Source of the DNA: Streptomyces canus
GTDB taxonomy: Bacteria; Actinomycetota; Actinomycetes; Streptomycetales; Streptomycetaceae
Length of the DNA stretch: 64,000 nucleotides
Assembly: GCF_030815415.1 (NCBI RefSeq)
Contig: NZ_JAUSWW010000001.1
Coordinates: forward strand, 3,906,001-3,970,000
Direction: 5' to 3'
The notes under the pieces are model-generated. The model saw only the letters and a program-made list of their open reading frames with translations, ran no database searches and was not told the DNA's origin. A program made the translations under genes and the position numbers. The stretch's first letter is position 1; each line of letters starts with the position of its first letter. Positions 1 to 8,233 of this stretch are shown here, piece by piece.

Positions 1-21
1 GTCTGAACCAGTCTGCTTGTC

Positions 22-1710
22 ATGGCCATACTCAGACGACGCTCTGCTCGCTTCTGGTCGGCAGCGGTTCTCGCAGCCCTCGCCCTCGGTGTGTCCGGCA
101 CAGGCCAGGCCTCCGCCGCGGATGTCAACAACGCCAAGAACGCCGGCTTCGAGTCCGGCCTGACGAACTGGACCTGTACGGCGGGGAGCGGGGCCACCGT
201 CTCCTCGCCGGTGCACGGCGGCACGGCCGCGCTGAAGGCGACGCCGGCCGGGCAGGACCACGCGAAGTGCACGCAGACGGTGGCGGTGAAGCCCGGGTCG
301 ACGTACACGCTCAGCGCGTGGGTGCAGGGCGGGTACTCCTACCTCGGTGTGACCGGCACCGGTACGACGGACGTGTCGACGTGGACGCCCGACTCCACGT
401 CCTGGAAGCAGCTGTCGACGACCTTCACCACCGGCGCCTCGACGACCTCGGTGACGGTCTACACCCACGGCTGGTACGGGCAGTCGGCGTACTTCGCGGA
501 CGACGTCTCGGTGTACGGCCCCGACGGCGGCGGTGGCACCGACCCGGCCCCGACTGTTCCGGGCGCGCCGAGCGGCCTCGCGGTCTCCGGTACGTCCTCG
601 TCGTCGGTGTCCCTGGCCTGGAACGCGGTGTCCGGGGCCACGGGGTACAACGTCTACCGCGGCGGTACGAAGGTGACGGCGGTGACCGGCACGTCGGCGA
701 CGGTGACCGGGCTCGCGGCGTCGACGTCGTACTCCTTCCAGGTCACCGCGACCAACGCGGCGGGTGAGTCGGCGAAGTCGACGGCGGTGACGGGGACGAC
801 GACGACCACCCCGACCGGGCCGGCGCTGCCCAAGCACGCCGTCACCGGCTACTGGCAGAATTTCAACAACGGGGCCAAGGTCCAGAAGATCTCCGACGTC
901 CAGTCCCAGTACGACATCATCGCGGTGGCCTTCGCGGACGCCACGACCACTCCGGGCGCGGTGACCTTCAACCTCGACTCGGCGGGGCTGGGCGGTTACA
1001 CCGTCGACCAGTTCAAGGCGGACATCGCGGCGAAGAAGGCGGCCGGGAAGAAGGTCATCGTCTCGGTCGGCGGGGAGCGGGGGACGGTCGCGGTCAACGA
1101 CTCCACCTCGGCGGCGAACTTCGCGAACTCGGTGTACTCGCTGATGCAGACGTACGGCTTCGACGGCGTGGACATCGACCTCGAGAACGGCCTCAACGCG
1201 ACGTACATGACCCAGGCGCTGCGGTCGCTCTCCGCCAAGGCGGGCTCGTCCCTGATCATCACGATGGCGCCGCAGACGATCGACATGCAGTCGACGTCCA
1301 ACTCCTACTTCCAGACGGCCCTGAACATCAAGGACATCCTCACGGTCGTCAACATGCAGTACTACAACAGCGGTTCGATGCTCGGCTGCGACGGCAAGGT
1401 GTATTCGCAGGGCTCGGTGGACTTCCTGACGGCCCTGGCCTGCATCCAACTGGAGGGCGGCCTCTCCCCGTCCCAGGTGGGCCTGGGCCTGCCGGCCTCG
1501 ACGAGCGGCGCGGGCAGCGGGTACGTCTCACCGTCCGTGGTGAACAACGCCCTGGACTGCCTGACCAAGGGCACGGGCTGCGGCTCCTTCAAGCCGTCCA
1601 AGACCTACCCCGACCTGCGCGGCGCGATGACCTGGTCGGCCAACTGGGACGCGTCGGCAGGGAATGCGTGGTCGAACGCGGTGGGTCCGCACGTGCACGG
1701 GTTGCCGTAG
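22..1710 (+). CDS. Secreted GH18 chitinase with N-terminal CBM and Fn3 domain
   Basis: A 562-aa exported chitinase. A Sec signal peptide (about residues 1-32, Arg-rich start, hydrophobic core, ASA-A end) is followed by a beta-sandwich carbohydrate-binding module (about 35-167, NAGFESGLTNW start), a fibronectin type III domain (about 180-265) flanked by Pro/Thr linkers, and a GH18 barrel (about 272-562). The GH18 signature DGVDIDLE is at residues 381-388, so E388 is the catalytic acid and D381/D384/D386 complete DxxDxDxE. GH18 enzymes hydrolyse beta-1,4-GlcNAc links by substrate-assisted catalysis, releasing chitooligosaccharides. It is the first gene in the window; only 21 bases precede it, so its promoter is not visible. 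The ATG is chosen because it starts a proper signal peptide. Confidence 0.93.
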   Translation: MAILRRRSARFWSAAVLAALALGVSGTGQASAADVNNAKNAGFESGLTNWTCTAGSGATVSSPVHGGTAALKATPAGQDHAKCTQTVAVKPGSTYTLSAWVQGGYSYLGVTGTGTTDVSTWTPDSTSWKQLSTTFTTGASTTSVTVYTHGWYGQSAYFADDVSVYGPDGGGGTDPAPTVPGAPSGLAVSGTSSSSVSLAWNAVSGATGYNVYRGGTKVTAVTGTSATVTGLAASTSYSFQVTATNAAGESAKSTAVTGTTTTTPTGPALPKHAVTGYWQNFNNGAKVQKISDVQSQYDIIAVAFADATTTPGAVTFNLDSAGLGGYTVDQFKADIAAKKAAGKKVIVSVGGERGTVAVNDSTSAANFANSVYSLMQTYGFDGVDIDLENGLNATYMTQALRSLSAKAGSSLIITMAPQTIDMQSTSNSYFQTALNIKDILTVVNMQYYNSGSMLGCDGKVYSQGSVDFLTALACIQLEGGLSPSQVGLGLPASTSGAGSGYVSPSVVNNALDCLTKGTGCGSFKPSKTYPDLRGAMTWSANWDASAGNAWSNAVGPHVHGLP

Positions 1711-1720
1711 CGGATGGGGT

Positions 1721-1755
1721 TGAGCGTGGGGGCGGGCAGACCATCCCCACGCTCA
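1721..1755. terminator. Bidirectional hairpin between convergent genes
   Basis: A perfect 11-bp inverted repeat (TGAGCGTGGGG at 1721-1731, CCCCACGCTCA at 1745-1755) with a 13-nt loop sits between the chitinase stop and the facing gene. The stop codon of the minus-strand gene lies inside the right arm. There is no T-tract, which is common for Streptomyces terminators. Confidence 0.6.
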
Positions 1756-2298
1756 CTGCCGGAGCAGACCACCGAGGAACTTCAGCACGTCCTCGGCCTC
1801 GCGGATCACGAAGTCGGCGTATCCGTCCACCGGGTTGTCGTGGCAAAAGCGCTGCCATTCGTCGATCAGCTCAGGGGAGCGCCTAAGGCGCTGTGTGACG
1901 GCTCGGGCGAATTCCGCCGGATCCAGCTGCGGTGGATCGACCTCCTCGATCAGGTCGCCCAGGCTGCCGTACCCCGCGATGTGGTCGCTCGGAAGAAACA
2001 GCAGCCGATCGAGCCAGTCTCGCGGGCCGAAGGCGTCATCCAGATCCGCCCGCCAGTCAGCATGCCCCAGCTGCGCCGACATGAACAGGTCCCGCCAATC
2101 GATCTGCATCTCCTTGATCGCACGGAAAAGCCTGTCCGCATCGCCATTCGCCCGGATGACGATGGCGGCCGTCACTCTCTCCGACGGGACCTTGCGAAAT
2201 CTTTCGGCCTCTGCTTCCTTCAGCAACCAGATGACCGTATCCGCATCGGCCCCGTACTGTTCCGCGACCCTGACGGCGATGCGATGGGTGACTGCCAC
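1753..2298 (-). CDS. Hypothetical protein, 181 aa
   Basis: I do not recognise a family. The product is soluble, acidic and predicted mostly alpha-helical, rich in Asp, Glu, Arg and Trp, with no signal peptide or membrane span. It opens with a GTG three bases after the stop of the upstream gene at 2302, so the two are probably co-transcribed. Its stop codon is in the stem of the hairpin at 1721-1755. Composition (helical, Asp/Glu-rich, repeated WR/DW motifs) suggests a protein-interaction role, but that is only an impression. Codon usage is typical of the region. Confidence 0.7.
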   Translation of the reverse strand: MAVTHRIAVRVAEQYGADADTVIWLLKEAEAERFRKVPSERVTAAIVIRANGDADRLFRAIKEMQIDWRDLFMSAQLGHADWRADLDDAFGPRDWLDRLLFLPSDHIAGYGSLGDLIEEVDPPQLDPAEFARAVTQRLRRSPELIDEWQRFCHDNPVDGYADFVIREAEDVLKFLGGLLRQ

Positions 2299-2301
2299 GA
2301 C

Positions 2302-2649
2302 TCACCCCATCGGCCTGTAGTAGCCCAACACCGCGGCCAGCCCCGCGAACCACTCCCCCAGCCGGTCCCTCGACTTCGCGTCCACCACGCACTCGTAGAA
2401 CTGGCCGTCGAGATGGACCACGGCCAGCATCAGCGATTTTCCGTTCGGGCTCGCCTTGTAGTGGACGCTGCGGATCTCCGGCCAGTCGAAGTCGGCCTCG
2501 ACACCGTTGAGTTCCAGGGTGACTCCGGACGCGTCGACGGACACCGAGCTACGGCGGTCGACGGCGAGGAACTCGGGGCCGGCGGGGGGCGGTGGGGGCA
2601 TCGGTGGGGGTGGACCGAAGCCTTGGGGCGGGTAGGGCGGGTGGGTCAT
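2302..2649 (-). CDS. Small PH-like domain protein with proline-rich N terminus
   Basis: A 115-aa protein: a Pro/Gly-rich disordered N terminus (about residues 1-25) then a compact beta-rich domain of about 85 residues containing DRRSSVSVDASGVTL, an FDWPEI strand and a C-terminal helix (RLGEWFAGLAAVLGYY). The same layout (DRRAKIVADAKGVRL, FRWDEI, RFQEWDEQLDAVLDAYF) appears in the gene at 8234, so the two are distant paralogues. The fold looks PH-like, which is an inference. It starts at an ATG followed three bases after its stop by the next minus-strand gene, implying an operon. Function unknown. Confidence 0.72.
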   Translation of the reverse strand: MTHPPYPPQGFGPPPPMPPPPPAGPEFLAVDRRSSVSVDASGVTLELNGVEADFDWPEIRSVHYKASPNGKSLMLAVVHLDGQFYECVVDAKSRDRLGEWFAGLAAVLGYYRPMG

Positions 2650-2811
2650 GGTGAGCCCCCGGGGTGGTGTGCGTGGGTGTGTACATACGGCAACCTACTC
2701 GTCGTACCCGGCCTCAAGATTCCCCGCATCTCGTGTGAAACATTTCCGGGGTGCCACCGCATCAATGAAGTGAGAGCGCGCAGTCGGCGCCTCCACGAGC
2801 AGGGGGAACAC
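2650..2811. promoter_or_regulatory. Divergent intergenic region; possible ECF-type promoter
   Basis: This gap separates the PH-like gene (minus) and the sigma-factor gene (plus). It holds a GAAAC-type block (TGAAACATTTCCGG, 2736-2749) with an A-rich CATCAATG block about 10 bases further on. GAAAC-like -35 elements are common for ECF/SigE-type sigma factors, so autoregulation is possible. The match is by eye and weak. Confidence 0.3.
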
Positions 2812-3321
2812 ATGAGACAGGTCCTTGCGGACCAGTACGCGGAGTTCGCGGCGGCACGCGCGGGGCATCTGTACCGCTCCGCGTGCCTGCTCACCGCCGG
2901 GGACACGTATCTCGCCGAGGACCTGGTGCAGGAGACCCTGGGCCGGCTCTACATCAGCTGGCACCGGGTGGCCCGGGTCGGCAACCCCGCCGGGTACGCG
3001 CAGACCGTCCTCACCCGGGCGTTCCTCGCCCACCAGCGGCGCCGCAGCAGCAAGGAGCGCGCCACCGCCGAGTTCCCGGAGCAGGCCTACGCCGACCACG
3101 GCGACGTCCCGCTGCGCCTCACGCTGCTCCAGGCGCTGGCCCGGCTGCCCGCCAAGGACCGGGCGGTGGTCGTACTGCGCTACTGGGAGGACCGCTCGAT
3201 CGAGGAGACCGCCGACGCCATGAACGCCAGTTCCTCCGCGGTCCGCACCCGCTGTACCCGCGCCCTCGGCCGGCTGCGGGAGCTGCTGGGCGAGGACCTC
3301 GGAGAGTACGCCCGCTTCTGA
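2812..3321 (+). CDS. SigE-family (ECF-like) RNA polymerase sigma factor
   Basis: A 169-aa sigma factor of the SigE family. Region 2 spans about residues 8-75 (core-binding motif AEDLVQETLGRLY) and region 4 about 100-155, with the helix-turn-helix around SIEETADAMNASSSAVRTR. There is no region 1 or 3, as expected for an ECF. It would direct core RNA polymerase to a stress or envelope regulon. The ATG at 2812 is preceded by AGGGGGAA at good spacing; the frame stays open far upstream but without plausible coding content. The next gene downstream is a single-pass membrane protein with a cytoplasmic N terminus, the usual position of a modulator. A degenerate relative of this protein is encoded at 55435. 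Confidence 0.9.
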   Translation: MRQVLADQYAEFAAARAGHLYRSACLLTAGDTYLAEDLVQETLGRLYISWHRVARVGNPAGYAQTVLTRAFLAHQRRRSSKERATAEFPEQAYADHGDVPLRLTLLQALARLPAKDRAVVVLRYWEDRSIEETADAMNASSSAVRTRCTRALGRLRELLGEDLGEYARF

Positions 3322-3404
3322 CGGCCCCACCCGTCCCTGTGCCCTCGCCTCATCCACACCTCTGACTTCTCATCCTTCACACCTCGGGGAAACGGTGGTT
3401 AGCC

Positions 3405-4676
3405 ATGCCCGCTCAACAGCAAAGTGATCCCTTCGAAGACCGTGTCGTCGCCGAACTGCGCGACGCAGGCGGCCAGTTCGACGCCGACGCGTACGCGCTC
3501 ACCACCGCGGGCCTCGCCCGTGGCCGCCGGCTGCGGTTGCGGCGCCGGGCCGCCGTCGTGGGCGGCGCGGCCTCCCTCGCGCTCGTCGGGGTGGGCGGGG
3601 CGCTGCTCCTGCCCGGCGGCGGTTCGGACCCGGACCCGTCCTCGGTGGCCTCGAAGCCGAGCGCCACGGCGACCGTGCCGCCCGTCTCCGGCCAGGAGCT
3701 GATCAGCACGCTCAAGGAGCAGCTCGGCTACGGCAAGTTCAGCCAGGAGACCGGCCGCGGTACCGAGGACGCGCCGTACGCGTGGCTCGTGTGGGACGAC
3801 GGGGACGGGGGTTCCGTCGTCTCCGTGAGCATGGACCGGGTCGAGCCGGGCACCGAGCAGACCCGGCAGTGGACCGAGTGCCCGGACAAGACGTTCACGC
3901 CGTACGACAGTTGCCGGACGAGCCGGCTGGACAACGGCTCCGTGCTGAGGATCTTCCAGGGGTACGAGTATCCCGACAAGCGAGAGCCCACCAAGCACTG
4001 GACCGCCGACCTGATCACGCCGAAGGGCCAGCACGTCGCGGTGTACGAGTGGAACGCCGAGGCCGAGAAGGGCTCGCCGGTCACCCGCGAGAACCCGCCG
4101 CTGGACGCCGCCGAGTTGAAGAAGCTGGTGACCGCGCCGGCGTGGCTGACGGCGGTGGACGCCATCCCCAAGGAGGACAAGTCCTCGCTGGCAAGCCCGG
4201 AGGAGACCGCCGCCCCCACCAGCGACATCCGCAAGACGCTCGTCGATCTCCTCCCCGACGGTCTCACCCCGGTCTCGAGGGGCGGTGACGAGTCCGGGTG
4301 GGGCTATGTCGTCGTCGACGACGGCAAGGGCAAGAGCCTTGTCGAGATCAACGTCCAGCCGAACATGGGGGACCTGCTCGGCGAGAGCATCTTCCAGGGC
4401 GCCGAGGAGGTCGGCGACGGCACGATGCTCGTCACCCGCGAGGACGCCGGTGACAAGGACGTCTCGGGCACGGTCAGGTGGACCGTCGACACGGTGCGGA
4501 TCAACGGGCTGCGGGTCGTGATCAGCGCCCTCAACGCGGGCGGGCCGCACGACGCGCCGAGCCGTGACAAGCCCGCCCTGACGATGGAGCAGCTCAAGAA
4601 GATCGCGCTCAGCTCGAAGTGGGGGCCGAGCCGGGAGGAGTCGCAGACCGGTCAGAAGAACTCCGACCAGGGCTGA
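3405..4676 (+). CDS. Single-pass membrane protein with duplicated extracytoplasmic domain
   Basis: 423 aa: cytoplasmic N terminus of about 45 residues ending in an RGRRLRLRRR positive patch, one membrane segment (about 46-68), a Ser/Pro linker, then a long outside region. That region looks like two copies of one domain: residues about 100-245 (YAWLVWDDGDG, then LKKLV and AWL) and about 265-405 (WGYVVVDDGKG, then LKKIALSSKW). The N-terminal segment resembles the short leader of Streptomyces membrane proteins encoded after SigE-type sigma genes. I infer that it senses an envelope signal and controls the sigma factor encoded 83 bases upstream; no zinc-type anti-sigma motif (HxxxCxxC) is visible. 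Its last 25 bases overlap the convergent transporter gene. Confidence 0.75.
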   Translation: MPAQQQSDPFEDRVVAELRDAGGQFDADAYALTTAGLARGRRLRLRRRAAVVGGAASLALVGVGGALLLPGGGSDPDPSSVASKPSATATVPPVSGQELISTLKEQLGYGKFSQETGRGTEDAPYAWLVWDDGDGGSVVSVSMDRVEPGTEQTRQWTECPDKTFTPYDSCRTSRLDNGSVLRIFQGYEYPDKREPTKHWTADLITPKGQHVAVYEWNAEAEKGSPVTRENPPLDAAELKKLVTAPAWLTAVDAIPKEDKSSLASPEETAAPTSDIRKTLVDLLPDGLTPVSRGGDESGWGYVVVDDGKGKSLVEINVQPNMGDLLGESIFQGAEEVGDGTMLVTREDAGDKDVSGTVRWTVDTVRINGLRVVISALNAGGPHDAPSRDKPALTMEQLKKIALSSKWGPSREESQTGQKNSDQG

Positions 4677-5977
4677 TCCCAGATCTGCTTCACGCACAGC
4701 ACCAGGAACAGCAGTCCGGCGATCACCAGCATCCCGTTGCTGATCAGGCCGTTGCGCCATTCGGCCGGTGTACGCGAGGAGTTGAGGAGCCAGATCAGCG
4801 TGCCGGCCAGGAAGGGAAGGAAGGCCGCGCCCAGGACGCCGTAGAGGATGATCAGGCGGAAGGGCTGGCCCTGGAAGAGCAGGACGATGGGCGGGAAGGT
4901 CAGCCACAGCAGGTACGCGCGGAAGGGCCAGGAGCGTTCGCGCGCACCGGAGGCGACCTCCTCGCCCGTCCCCTTGCCCTCGCCCTTGTCGCGGAAGCGG
5001 GCGACGAAGTCGGCGAACATCAGGCTCACGCCGTGCCAGACGCCGATCAGGGAGGTGTACGAGGTGGCGAAGAAGCCGATGAGGAAGAACTTGGCGGTCG
5101 CCGAGCCGTACTTGTCCTCCAGGATGTCGCTGAGCTGGATGAGCCCCTTGTCGCCACTGGCGATGGCGATGTTCGCCGAGTGCAGCATCTCGGCGCCGAC
5201 GAACAGCATGGAGATGACGAAGATGCCGGTGGTGGCGTAGGCGACGCGGTTGTCGAGCCGCATGACCTTCATCCAGCCGGTGTTGGTCCAGCCCTTGGCG
5301 TTGACCCAGTAGCCGTACGCGGCGAGGGTGATGGTGCCGCCGACGCCGCCGATGAGGCCGAGGGTGTTGAGGATCGAGTCCTTCTCGTCGGGGAGGACGG
5401 GCAGCAGTCCCGCGAAGGCGTCGCCCAGGTTCGGGGTGACGCGGACGGCCAGGTAGACCGTGACCACGAACATGACGCCCACCAGGACCGTCATGACCTT
5501 CTCGAAGACCTCGTACTTGTTGAACCAGACGAAGACGAGGCCGGTCAGACCGCAGGCGACCGCCCACCACTTGAGGTCCATCACGTCCGGGAACAGCGCC
5601 TGGAGCGGGAGCGCGCTGGACGACATCGCGGCGGCGCCGTAGACGAAGCCCCAGATCACCACGTAGGCGACGAAGAACCACGAGGTCCAGCGGCCCAGGC
5701 TTGCCCAGCCGTCGAAGAGGGTGCGGCCGGTGGACAGATGCCAGCGGCCGGCGGCTTCGGCGAGGGAGATCTTGACGAGGCAGCCGATGACGGCGGCCCA
5801 CAGGAGCGTGTAGCCGAAGTTGCTGCCCGCGATGAGGGTCGCGACCAGGTCGCCGGCGCCGACGCCGGTGGCCGCGACGACGATGCCGGGTCCGATGTAC
5901 TTCCAACTGGACTTACGAGGTCGGGAGTTGCCGGATGATGCCTGGGTGTCCGTGGGGTTGCCCGTGGTGTCCGCCAT
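4652..5977 (-). CDS. NRAMP-family-like membrane transporter lacking the canonical metal motifs
   Basis: A 441-aa polytopic membrane protein with about 11 hydrophobic segments and a hydrophilic N terminus. GPGIVVAATGVGAGDLVATL at the first helix and the general layout match the NRAMP/MntH superfamily. In Mn/Fe NRAMPs helix 1 carries DPGN and helix 6 MPH; here the corresponding stretches read GVGAGD and TLAAYGYW, so the metal-binding residues are not conserved. Such divergent members occur in actinobacteria and their substrate is unknown; proton-coupled manganese uptake should not be assumed. The ATG at 5977 is preferred over a TTG 12 codons upstream. The 3' end overlaps the convergent gene by 25 bases. 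Confidence 0.8.
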   Translation of the reverse strand: MADTTGNPTDTQASSGNSRPRKSSWKYIGPGIVVAATGVGAGDLVATLIAGSNFGYTLLWAAVIGCLVKISLAEAAGRWHLSTGRTLFDGWASLGRWTSWFFVAYVVIWGFVYGAAAMSSSALPLQALFPDVMDLKWWAVACGLTGLVFVWFNKYEVFEKVMTVLVGVMFVVTVYLAVRVTPNLGDAFAGLLPVLPDEKDSILNTLGLIGGVGGTITLAAYGYWVNAKGWTNTGWMKVMRLDNRVAYATTGIFVISMLFVGAEMLHSANIAIASGDKGLIQLSDILEDKYGSATAKFFLIGFFATSYTSLIGVWHGVSLMFADFVARFRDKGEGKGTGEEVASGARERSWPFRAYLLWLTFPPIVLLFQGQPFRLIILYGVLGAAFLPFLAGTLIWLLNSSRTPAEWRNGLISNGMLVIAGLLFLVLCVKQIWDQPWSEFF

Positions 5978-6054
5978 GCAGGTCAAGAAAGCCCAAAGCG
6001 GCCTGCCCGGCAAGAGGGCCTGCGTGGATCTTCACCTGATGCGCGTACTCGACG

Positions 6055-6564
6055 TCACAACAGCTCTCGCCGACCACAGTCGTCGGACCCGCACGTGCCG
6101 AGCTCGAACCACACGGTCTTGCCCGGCCCGTCCTGATGGCAGCCCCAGCGCCGGGCGAGCGCATCCACCAGGAACATCCCCCGGCCGCTCTCCGCGGTGC
6201 CCGCCTGGGGAGTGCGGCGGCCGACATCGGCGACCTCGCAGCGCAGCACGCCGTGCGAGGCGGAGAGGGTGAGCCGGAAGCTGCTCGCGGTGGGGGTACC
6301 TCCCGCGTCGTTCGGACTGTGGGGGCGCAGCAGGGCGTTGGTGGCGAGTTCACTGACGAGCAGCTCGGCCGTGTCCACCAGGTCCTCCTGGTCCGCGAGC
6401 CCCCACCTCTCCAGTTGTCGGCGGACCGTGGCGCGGGCCTCGCGGACGGCGGCTGGACGGGGGGTGTACTCGACGCTCAGATGGCCTGCCCCCAAGGGGG
6501 GTTGGAGGCACGAGGCGTACCGAGGATCGGGGCCCGGGGGGCGGCTCCCGGAGAGTTGCAGCAT
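6055..6564 (-). CDS. ATP-binding anti-sigma/regulatory protein (RsbW/SpoIIAB-like HATPase)
   Basis: 169 aa with a single GHKL/HATPase_c domain of the small Streptomyces type: N-box DTAELLVSELATNAL (about residues 75-90), then a D-V-G-R motif and a G2 box ESGRGMFLVDAL followed by WG and KTVWFEL. These proteins act as serine kinases or anti-sigma factors for sigma-B-like factors, or as general regulators; dozens occur per Streptomyces genome. No partner (sigma factor, STAS protein or PP2C) is adjacent, so the target is unknown. I chose the ATG that opens MLQLSG; the ribosome-binding site is weak and a start further downstream is possible. Confidence 0.82.
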   Translation of the reverse strand: MLQLSGSRPPGPDPRYASCLQPPLGAGHLSVEYTPRPAAVREARATVRRQLERWGLADQEDLVDTAELLVSELATNALLRPHSPNDAGGTPTASSFRLTLSASHGVLRCEVADVGRRTPQAGTAESGRGMFLVDALARRWGCHQDGPGKTVWFELGTCGSDDCGRRELL

Positions 6565-6682
6565 GGGAGCAGGATGTCCGCCGCGACCGTGACACAAACG
6601 GGGAGGAATACCCGATTCACTACCTAAGGACATCAGTTCGGGATCGGGCCACGGCCGCCGGGTTCCGGCCACCGCGCCTTTA

Positions 6683-6718
6683 TTGACTCTTGACCTGCTC
6701 ATGCCATAGGCGCACGAT
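6683..6718 (+). promoter_or_regulatory. Candidate promoter of the M14 peptidase gene
   Basis: Two overlapping -35-like hexamers, TTGACT (6683-6688) and TTGACC (6690-6695), lie 90-125 bases upstream of the peptidase start, with CATAGG and CACGAT at plausible -10 spacings. Which pair is used cannot be decided by eye. Confidence 0.4.
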
Positions 6719-6808
6719 GAGCGCCGCACCCGCACCTGTGAGTCACCTGTATCCCCACTTGCTCCAGGCCCGGAGACCCCGGAATCCCTGGAGAAACTAG
6801 GAGACTTC

Positions 6809-8158
6809 ATGCGACTTCGCATACGAGGCTCAGGCGCCCGCGGCGGAAGACGTACCGCTGTGTTCGCCGCCCTCCTCGCCCTCGCGCTCGCGGCACCCCT
6901 CTCCCCGGGCGCCAGTGCCGACAGCACCGCCAAGGCGGCTCCCTCGGCGGACACCATCCGCCAGTACGAGGTCCACACGCACGCCACGGTCAAGGAACGC
7001 ACGGCCCTCCAGCAGGCCGGCGTGGCCATCGACGAGGTGGACGACCACGGTGTCGTGATCTCCGGCCGCGCCGACCAGATCAAGAGACTGCGGGCTCAGG
7101 GCTACGACATCACGGCGCTCGGCGCGGTCCCCGACCGGTCCTCCGCCGAGGACGGCGAGGTCGGAATCCTCGACTTCCCCTCGGCCGACTCGAGGTACCA
7201 CAACTACGCGGAGATGACGAGCGAGATCAACTCGGTCGTCTCCGCCCACTCGTCCATCGCGAGCACCCGCGTGATCGGCACCTCGTACCAGGGCCGGAAC
7301 ATCGTCGCCATCAAGATCAGCGACAACGTGGCGACCGACGAGTCCGAGCCCGAGGTGCTGTTCACCCACCACCAGCACGCCCGTGAGCACCTCACCGTCG
7401 AGATGGCGCTCTATCTGCTCAACGAGCTGACCTCGGACTACGGCACCGACTCCCGCGTGACCAACATGGTCGACAACCGCGAGATCTGGATCGTCCCGGA
7501 CCTCAACCCCGACGGCGGCGAGTACGACGTCGCGACCGGCTCCTACCGCTCCTGGCGCAAGAACCGCCAGCCCAACTCAGGTTCCTCGTACGTCGGTACC
7601 GACCTCAACCGCAACTGGGCCTACCGGTGGGGCTGCTGCGGCGGCTCGTCCGGATCGACCTCCTCGGAGACATACCGCGGCCCGGCGGCCGAGTCGGCGC
7701 CCGAGGTCAAGGTCGTCGCCAACTTCGTCCGCAGCCGGGTCGTCGGCGGCGTGCAGCAGATCAAGGCCGGCATCGACTTCCACACGTACAGCGAACTGGT
7801 CCTGTGGCCCTACGGCTACACGACGGCGAACACGGCCACCGGCATGACGGCCGACGACCGCAACGCCTTCGCGACGGTCGGCGGGAAGATGGCCGCGAGC
7901 AACGGCTACACGCCCGAGCAGTCCAGCGACCTGTACATCACCGACGGATCGATCGACGACTGGCTGTGGGGCAGCCAGAAGATCTTCGCGTACACCTTCG
8001 AGATGTACCCCTCGTCGAGCTCCGGAGGCGGCTTCTACCCGCCCGACGAGGTGATCGCGGCCGAGACCGCGCGCAACCGGGACGCCGTGCTCCAGCTGCT
8101 GGAGAACTCCGACTGTATGTACCGGTCCATCGGCAAGGAGACGCAGTACTGCAGTTAG
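6809..8158 (+). CDS. Secreted M14-family zinc carboxypeptidase
   Basis: 449 aa. Signal peptide (about 1-37), a propeptide-like region (about 38-130), then an M14 peptidase domain. Zinc ligands are visible as HxxE (H190 and E193 in QHAREHL) and H325 in FHTYSE, and the catalytic glutamate is E398 in TFEMYP; the RNW and WPYGY motifs of carboxypeptidase T/SG-type enzymes are also present. It would remove C-terminal residues from extracellular peptides after maturation. AGGAG ten bases before the ATG supports the start. It stands alone, followed by a dispersed repeat copy at 8180 and a convergent gene. Confidence 0.92.
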   Translation: MRLRIRGSGARGGRRTAVFAALLALALAAPLSPGASADSTAKAAPSADTIRQYEVHTHATVKERTALQQAGVAIDEVDDHGVVISGRADQIKRLRAQGYDITALGAVPDRSSAEDGEVGILDFPSADSRYHNYAEMTSEINSVVSAHSSIASTRVIGTSYQGRNIVAIKISDNVATDESEPEVLFTHHQHAREHLTVEMALYLLNELTSDYGTDSRVTNMVDNREIWIVPDLNPDGGEYDVATGSYRSWRKNRQPNSGSSYVGTDLNRNWAYRWGCCGGSSGSTSSETYRGPAAESAPEVKVVANFVRSRVVGGVQQIKAGIDFHTYSELVLWPYGYTTANTATGMTADDRNAFATVGGKMAASNGYTPEQSSDLYITDGSIDDWLWGSQKIFAYTFEMYPSSSSGGGFYPPDEVIAAETARNRDAVLQLLENSDCMYRSIGKETQYCS

Positions 8159-8179
8159 AGGTGGACGGGTCGGCGGGGA

Positions 8180-8223
8180 GCTGCGGGCCGGTGATGGCCG
8201 GTCGCGCAGTTCCCCGCGCCCCT
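8180..8223 (+). repeat. Dispersed GC-rich repeat, copy 1
   Basis: Carries the 20-base core CGCGCAGTTCCCCGCGCCCC at 8203-8222, preceded by a GCTGCGGGCCGG half. The same core occurs at 19748-19767 and, inverted, at 12041-12060 and (one mismatch) 12155-12174. Here it fills the gap between two convergent genes. Confidence 0.8.
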
Positions 8224-8233
8224 GGGTGGGTGA

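Noticed and set aside
4619..5938. Long open frame on the plus strand opposite the NRAMP-like gene
   Set aside because: Composition is low-complexity Glu/Gly/Arg/Asp typical of antisense frames in high-GC DNA; the minus-strand frame has clear membrane helices and family motifs.
5977..6013. Upstream TTG start for the NRAMP-like gene
   Set aside because: The ATG at 5977 gives a family-like N terminus; the extra 12 residues look non-coding.
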